Shown here: positions 6,863 through 9,040 of the stretch, in pieces
Position numbering within the stretch: position 1 is the first letter of the stretch
How the letters are laid out: every line of letters starts with the position of its first letter
Assembly: GCA_021784835.1 (NCBI GenBank)
Contig: JAJYHI010000010.1
Coordinates: 1 to 9,040, forward strand
DNA: 9,040 nucleotides
Origin: a bacterium
GTDB lineage: Bacteria > SZUA-79 > Acidulodesulfobacterales > Acidulodesulfobacteraceae
Reading direction: 5' to 3'
Position numbers and translations under genes: made by a program
Notes under the pieces: generated by a model
Seen by the model: only the letters and a program-made list of their open reading frames with translations
Told to the model about the DNA's origin: nothing
The model's database searches: none

Positions 6863-7529
6863 CGAATTTATATCCGAAGCCCCTGATGGATTTTATATAT
6901 TTTGGATTTTTGGGGTCGTCGGAAATTTTTTTTCTTAGCCTTCCGATTATTACATCGACGCTTCTGTCTATGCTTTCCAGATTCATCGTTTTTGAATTTT
7001 CAAGGATATAATCTCTCGATACAACCCTTCCCTTATTTTTAAACAGCATAGTAAACAGCTCGTATTCGGCAGATGTCAGGTCTAAAACGACCCCTTCTTT
7101 TTTTACGGTCATAGCCGATTCATCGACATCAAAAACTTTAGCGATAATTTCCGCCGATTTTTTATCGTTCCTTCTAATAACGGACCTTATCCTTGCTACA
7201 AGCTCCCGCGGATTATAAGGCTTTGCCACATAATCGTCGGCGCCGAGTTCAAGCCCTGAAACTATATCGGTGTCGTCATTTCTTGCCGAAGATATTATTA
7301 TCGGCATATTGTATGCCGTCGAAACAATTTTGCAGACTTCCAATCCGTCCATATCAGGCAGAGTAAGGTCTAAGATTAAAATATCGAAATAGTATTTTTT
7401 AAGCGCTTCTATCCCGGATGCCGCATCCTTAAAATTAACAATTTCCATATTGAACTTAAGAAGATATTCTTTAAGCAGGGAGGCTATTTCTTCATCGTCT
7501 TCTATCATTATTATTTTTATCATGAGCAT
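6855..7529 (-). CDS. OmpR/PhoB-family response regulator, partner of the overlapping kinase
   Basis: DNA-binding response regulator of 224 residues. The receiver domain (about 4-118) has the acidic pocket Glu10-Asp11-Asp12, phospho-acceptor Asp54 (ILDLTLPDMDG), switch Ser80/Ser81 and Tyr100, and Lys103 in VAKPYNPREL. The C-terminal winged helix (about 128-224) ends in the OmpR-family wing IKSIRGFGYKF. All key residues are present, so it should be functional. The stop codon lies inside the start of the kinase gene (8-bp overlap), which makes the pairing safe. Two starts are possible, ATG 7529 (MLMIK) and ATG 7523 (MIKI); neither has a clear ribosome-binding site, so the choice is open. Upstream, a terminator-like hairpin lies only 35 bases from the start. 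Targets are not known; the flanking Spy-like and Gly/Arg-tail genes are natural candidates. Confidence 0.95.
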   Translation of the reverse strand: MLMIKIIMIEDDEEIASLLKEYLLKFNMEIVNFKDAASGIEALKKYYFDILILDLTLPDMDGLEVCKIVSTAYNMPIIISSARNDDTDIVSGLELGADDYVAKPYNPRELVARIRSVIRRNDKKSAEIIAKVFDVDESAMTVKKEGVVLDLTSAEYELFTMLFKNKGRVVSRDYILENSKTMNLESIDRSVDVIIGRLRKKISDDPKNPKYIKSIRGFGYKFDE

Positions 7530-7563
7530 AAAAATTATTTAATTTAAAAATATCTTCTTATAA

Positions 7564-7594
7564 AAGACGCCGCGGGGTGACTACGCGGCGTCTT
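7564..7594 (-). terminator. Intrinsic terminator-like hairpin after the Spy-like gene
   Basis: Arms AAGACGCCGCG (7564-7574) and CGCGGCGTCTT (7584-7594) are perfect 11-bp reverse complements with a nine-base loop. Reading the minus strand, the stem is followed by a short T run (TTTT with an AT-rich continuation), which fits termination of the gene ending at 7663. On the plus strand the T run is only two bases. No plus-strand gene ends here. Confidence 0.75.
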
Positions 7595-7600
7595 AATCCT

Positions 7601-7655
7601 AACTGCAAGCAGTTTTAAAATCCTCAGTGCAGACTATTATAGTATAGAAAACTGC
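7601..7655. repeat. Cluster of AACTGC/GCAGTT boxes between the Spy-like and regulator genes
   Basis: AACTGC occurs at 7601-7606, its complement GCAGTT at 7609-7614, and AACTGC again at 7650-7655. GCAGTTTT (7609-7616) and AAAACTGC (7648-7655) form a perfect 8-bp inverted repeat around 31 bases that include TATACT and TATAAT-like sequence on the minus strand. This could be a regulator-binding region or a leader structure of the response-regulator transcript. No function is shown; short boxes can recur by chance. Confidence 0.35.
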
Positions 7656-7662
7656 CTTGTTT

Positions 7663-8142
7663 CTATCTGCCGTTATTCCAGCTCCAGTCGCCTTTTTTGA
7701 TATTTAAGATTATAAGAAACTCTTTTCTTTGTTTAGGCGTCAATATATTATAAAAATTTTCCATTCTCGACGCTCTCATTTTAAGCATTAATTTCATGTT
7801 TCCTAAGGCGGTGGATTCAAAAACGGCTTTATTAAAAGAACCGTTTTTTATAGCCTCAATCATAGGAGATTTCATCATTTTTCTTCCTTTCATCATCTTT
7901 TTAAAATTTATACGGTTTAATTTCCGCAGTTTTCTCATCTGAAATTTAGAAAGATGCAATTCTTTAGCCAGCCTAAAAAATTTCCTCGATTTCATATGCA
8001 TGCAATTATGCATTTGTTTACGCATTCCGTTAAAGCCGTAAGATGTACGGCTAAACGCCAGAAAAGATAATATTAATGCTAAAAATACAAAAAGCATGAC
8101 GTGCTTTTGGTGAGGCCTAAGTCCCTTAATAAACGCTTTCAT
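7663..8142 (-). CDS. Spy/CpxP-family periplasmic protein (LTXXQ), Met-rich
   Basis: Periplasmic helical protein of 159 residues, nearly the size of E. coli Spy (161). A signal segment (basic start, hydrophobic core about 14-30, cleavage probably near residue 34-37) is followed by a helical domain. It carries the two family motifs: LHLSKFQMRKL (62-72, a variant of LTxxQ) and LTPKQRKEF (134-142, canonical LTxxQ). Spy and CpxP are ATP-independent chaperones or stress modulators often linked to a two-component system, and here a response regulator and kinase lie directly downstream on the same strand. The protein is unusually basic and Met-rich (16 Met), with a cluster MHNCMHM at 44-50 and pairs MM at 83-84 and 89-90; this hints at soft-metal (copper or silver) binding, which is inference. 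The start is supported by a strong ribosome-binding site. Met16 is a less likely alternative start. Confidence 0.82.
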   Translation of the reverse strand: MKAFIKGLRPHQKHVMLFVFLALILSFLAFSRTSYGFNGMRKQMHNCMHMKSRKFFRLAKELHLSKFQMRKLRKLNRINFKKMMKGRKMMKSPMIEAIKNGSFNKAVFESTALGNMKLMLKMRASRMENFYNILTPKQRKEFLIILNIKKGDWSWNNGR

Positions 8143-8147
8143 GATTG

Positions 8148-8154
8148 TCTCCTT
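8148..8154 (-). promoter_or_regulatory. Strong ribosome-binding site of the Spy-like gene
   Basis: AAGGAGA on the minus strand lies five bases before the ATG at 8142. It is the best Shine-Dalgarno match in the window and fixes the start codon, implying efficient translation of this gene. Confidence 0.8.
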
Positions 8155-8212
8155 AATAATTTTAATTTTAATAAACTCATCCGGAATATTTTATCCTGAC
8201 TTGTATTATTTT

Positions 8213-8218
8213 ATTATA
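8213..8218 (-). promoter_or_regulatory. Possible -10 element for the Spy-like gene
   Basis: TATAAT on the minus strand (ATTATA at 8213-8218), preceded by TG two bases further upstream than in a strict extended -10. It would give a leader of roughly 60 bases. No good -35 is visible, and the background is AT-rich. Confidence 0.3.
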
Positions 8219-8324
8219 TACATGTTTTTTAAATAAATTATAAACTAAATATTAAAAATTTAAAAAATTATCTGCCGCAAACGCCTCATCGCGGAGACAG
8301 CCGTTCATGCCGTATTTATATATT

Positions 8325-8334
8325 GTTTGCAAAC
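8325..8334. repeat. 10-bp perfect palindrome GTTTGCAAAC
   Basis: The palindrome lies about 115 bases before the cysE start, inside the GC-richer island. It could be a dimeric repressor site, or half of it may serve as the closing strand of the leader fold with GCAAAC at 8277-8282. Only one copy is seen. Confidence 0.4.
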
Positions 8335-8411
8335 TGATATTTCAAAAGTTATACGAAATGGGGACCGGGCTTTTAAATTATTTGTATTTCTGTTATATTA
8401 TTAATAACATA

Positions 8412-8417
8412 TATAAT
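8412..8417 (+). promoter_or_regulatory. Possible -10 element for cysE
   Basis: TATAAT lies 31 bases before ATG 8449. An alternative pair is TTGTAT (8382-8387), 17 bases, TAACAT (8405-8410). Either would give a leader of only about 25-35 bases that excludes the folded island. The AT-rich setting makes both uncertain. Confidence 0.3.
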
Positions 8418-8448
8418 TATTTTTCACCGTGTTAAAATATTATTTTGG

Positions 8449-9040
8449 ATGTTTAAGACTTTAAAAGAAGATATAAATTCGGTTTACGAAAGGGACCCTG
8501 CGGCAAGAAACGCTCTGGAAGTTATTACATGCTACCCGGGGCTGCACGCCGTTTATATACATAAGATTTCCCGTTTTTTATGGGAGCATAAGTGCAAGCT
8601 CTTTGCCAGGTTCGTTTCGCAGGCCGGCAGGTTTTTGACCGGGATTGAAATTCATCCCGGAGCAAAAATAGGAAGAAGGTTTTTTATAGACCACGGCATG
8701 GGGGTCGTGATAGGCGAAACCGCCGAAATAGGCGACGACGTTACTATTTATCACGGCGTTACCCTTGGAGGAACAAGCTGGAAAAAAGAAAAAAGGCATC
8801 CTACTATAGGAGACAGGGTTATAATAGGAACCGGAGCAAAAATACTGGGGCCTTTGACGATAGAACACGATTCTAAAATCGGTGCAAATTCCGTAGTGGT
8901 AAATGCCGTTCCCGCCCATTCAACCGTAGTCGGAATACCCGCAAAATCCGCAAAAAGGGACGAGTCCGAGGTTCACGACAACATAGACCTTGAGCATAAC
9001 AGGCTATTCGACCCGGCTTTTTATGAAATTTCCCTTTTAA
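8449..9040 (+). CDS. cysE: Serine O-acetyltransferase, short type (3' end beyond window)
   Basis: First step of cysteine synthesis: transfers acetyl from acetyl-CoA to L-serine in the cytoplasm, giving O-acetylserine for cysteine synthase. The frame is open from ATG 8449 to the last base (197 full codons), so the gene continues past the window. The N-terminal helical part is short (about 60 residues, starting [20 protein letters not shown]), as in the short CysE/EpsC type rather than the 273-residue E. coli enzyme. The left-handed beta-helix is clear: hexapeptide repeats from about residue 65 ([20 protein letters not shown]) to 164, catalytic His82 in [34 protein letters not shown] (the loop carrying the active-site His) and the acetyl-CoA part [13 protein letters not shown], then VVGIPAK. 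A C-terminal extension after 170 is present but its very end, which binds cysteine synthase in other species, is outside. No clear ribosome-binding site. No cysK is visible in the window. Confidence 0.95.
   Translation, partial: MFKTLKEDINSVYERDPAARNALEVITCYPGLHAVYIHKISRFLWEHKCKLFARFVSQAGRFLTGIEIHPGAKIGRRFFIDHGMGVVIGETAEIGDDVTIYHGVTLGGTSWKKEKRHPTIGDRVIIGTGAKILGPLTIEHDSKIGANSVVVNAVPAHSTVVGIPAKSAKRDESEVHDNIDLEHNRLFDPAFYEISLL

Larger units (their letters stand above)
8143..8448. other. Non-coding gap between divergent Spy-like and cysE genes
   Basis: About 300 bases with no convincing gene. Both promoters must lie here because the two flanking genes are divergent. 8143-8270 and 8371-8448 are extremely AT-rich; between them (about 8271-8370) is a more GC-rich island. 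In the island GCAAAC (8277-8282) can pair with GTTTGC (8325-8330), enclosing a small CGG/CCG hairpin (8292-8303), so a folded leader or a non-coding RNA is possible. I could not match it to a known riboswitch. A 42-codon open frame (8307-8435) ends just before cysE but has a poor composition. Confidence 0.6.

Noticed and set aside
8271..8370. Known riboswitch (SAM, T-box, c-di-GMP type) upstream of cysE
   Set aside because: None of the core conserved motifs I know for these classes is present in order; only unspecific pairing is seen.
8307..8435. 42-codon frame before cysE as a real small protein
   Set aside because: GGAG is ten bases upstream, but the product is Tyr/Ile/Asn/Phe-rich as expected from random AT-rich DNA. 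Kept only as a remote leader-peptide idea.
8578..8919. Minus-strand 113-codon open frame
   Set aside because: It is antisense to the beta-helix repeats of cysE, which is clearly coding on the plus strand.

Overview
The window looks like a chromosomal segment of a low-GC, Gram-negative (diderm) bacterium. Several genes only make sense with two membranes: a TolC-type outer-membrane channel, a MacA-type periplasmic adaptor and a Spy/CpxP-type periplasmic protein. The two-component pair resembles ArsR/ArsS-type pairs best known from Campylobacterota. The serine acetyltransferase is of the short type. I cannot fix a taxon from this; a deltaproteobacterial-like or related deep proteobacterial lineage is only a guess. 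No tRNA, rRNA, transposase, phage gene or CRISPR array is visible.

Left part (1-3778, + strand): a tripartite efflux/secretion operon in the order outer-membrane channel (5' end missing), MacA-like adaptor, MacB-like ATPase, MacB-like permease. MacB is split into two genes rather than being the single fused chain of E. coli. A perfect hairpin repeat of the ATTCC...GGAAT type lies between the channel and adaptor genes.

Middle (3779-4979, + strand): a stand-alone gene for a PAPS-dependent sulfotransferase-like protein. It is preceded by a very AT-rich gap holding a perfect 11-bp inverted repeat that almost touches the start codon.

Right-centre (5031-8142, - strand, read right to left): a Spy/CpxP-family periplasmic protein rich in Met and basic residues; an intrinsic-terminator-like hairpin; an OmpR-family response regulator; a sensor histidine kinase overlapping it by 8 bp; and a secreted protein with two repeats of about 33 residues, a Pro/Tyr-rich linker and a Gly/Arg-rich tail. 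This reads as an envelope-stress or metal/acid-sensing cassette: a two-component system flanked by two exported proteins that may be its targets or modulators. The last protein is the least familiar item in the window.

Right end (8143-9040): a 306-bp non-coding gap that separates divergent genes, with a small more GC-rich island able to fold, then the 5' part of cysE (serine O-acetyltransferase), which runs off the window edge.
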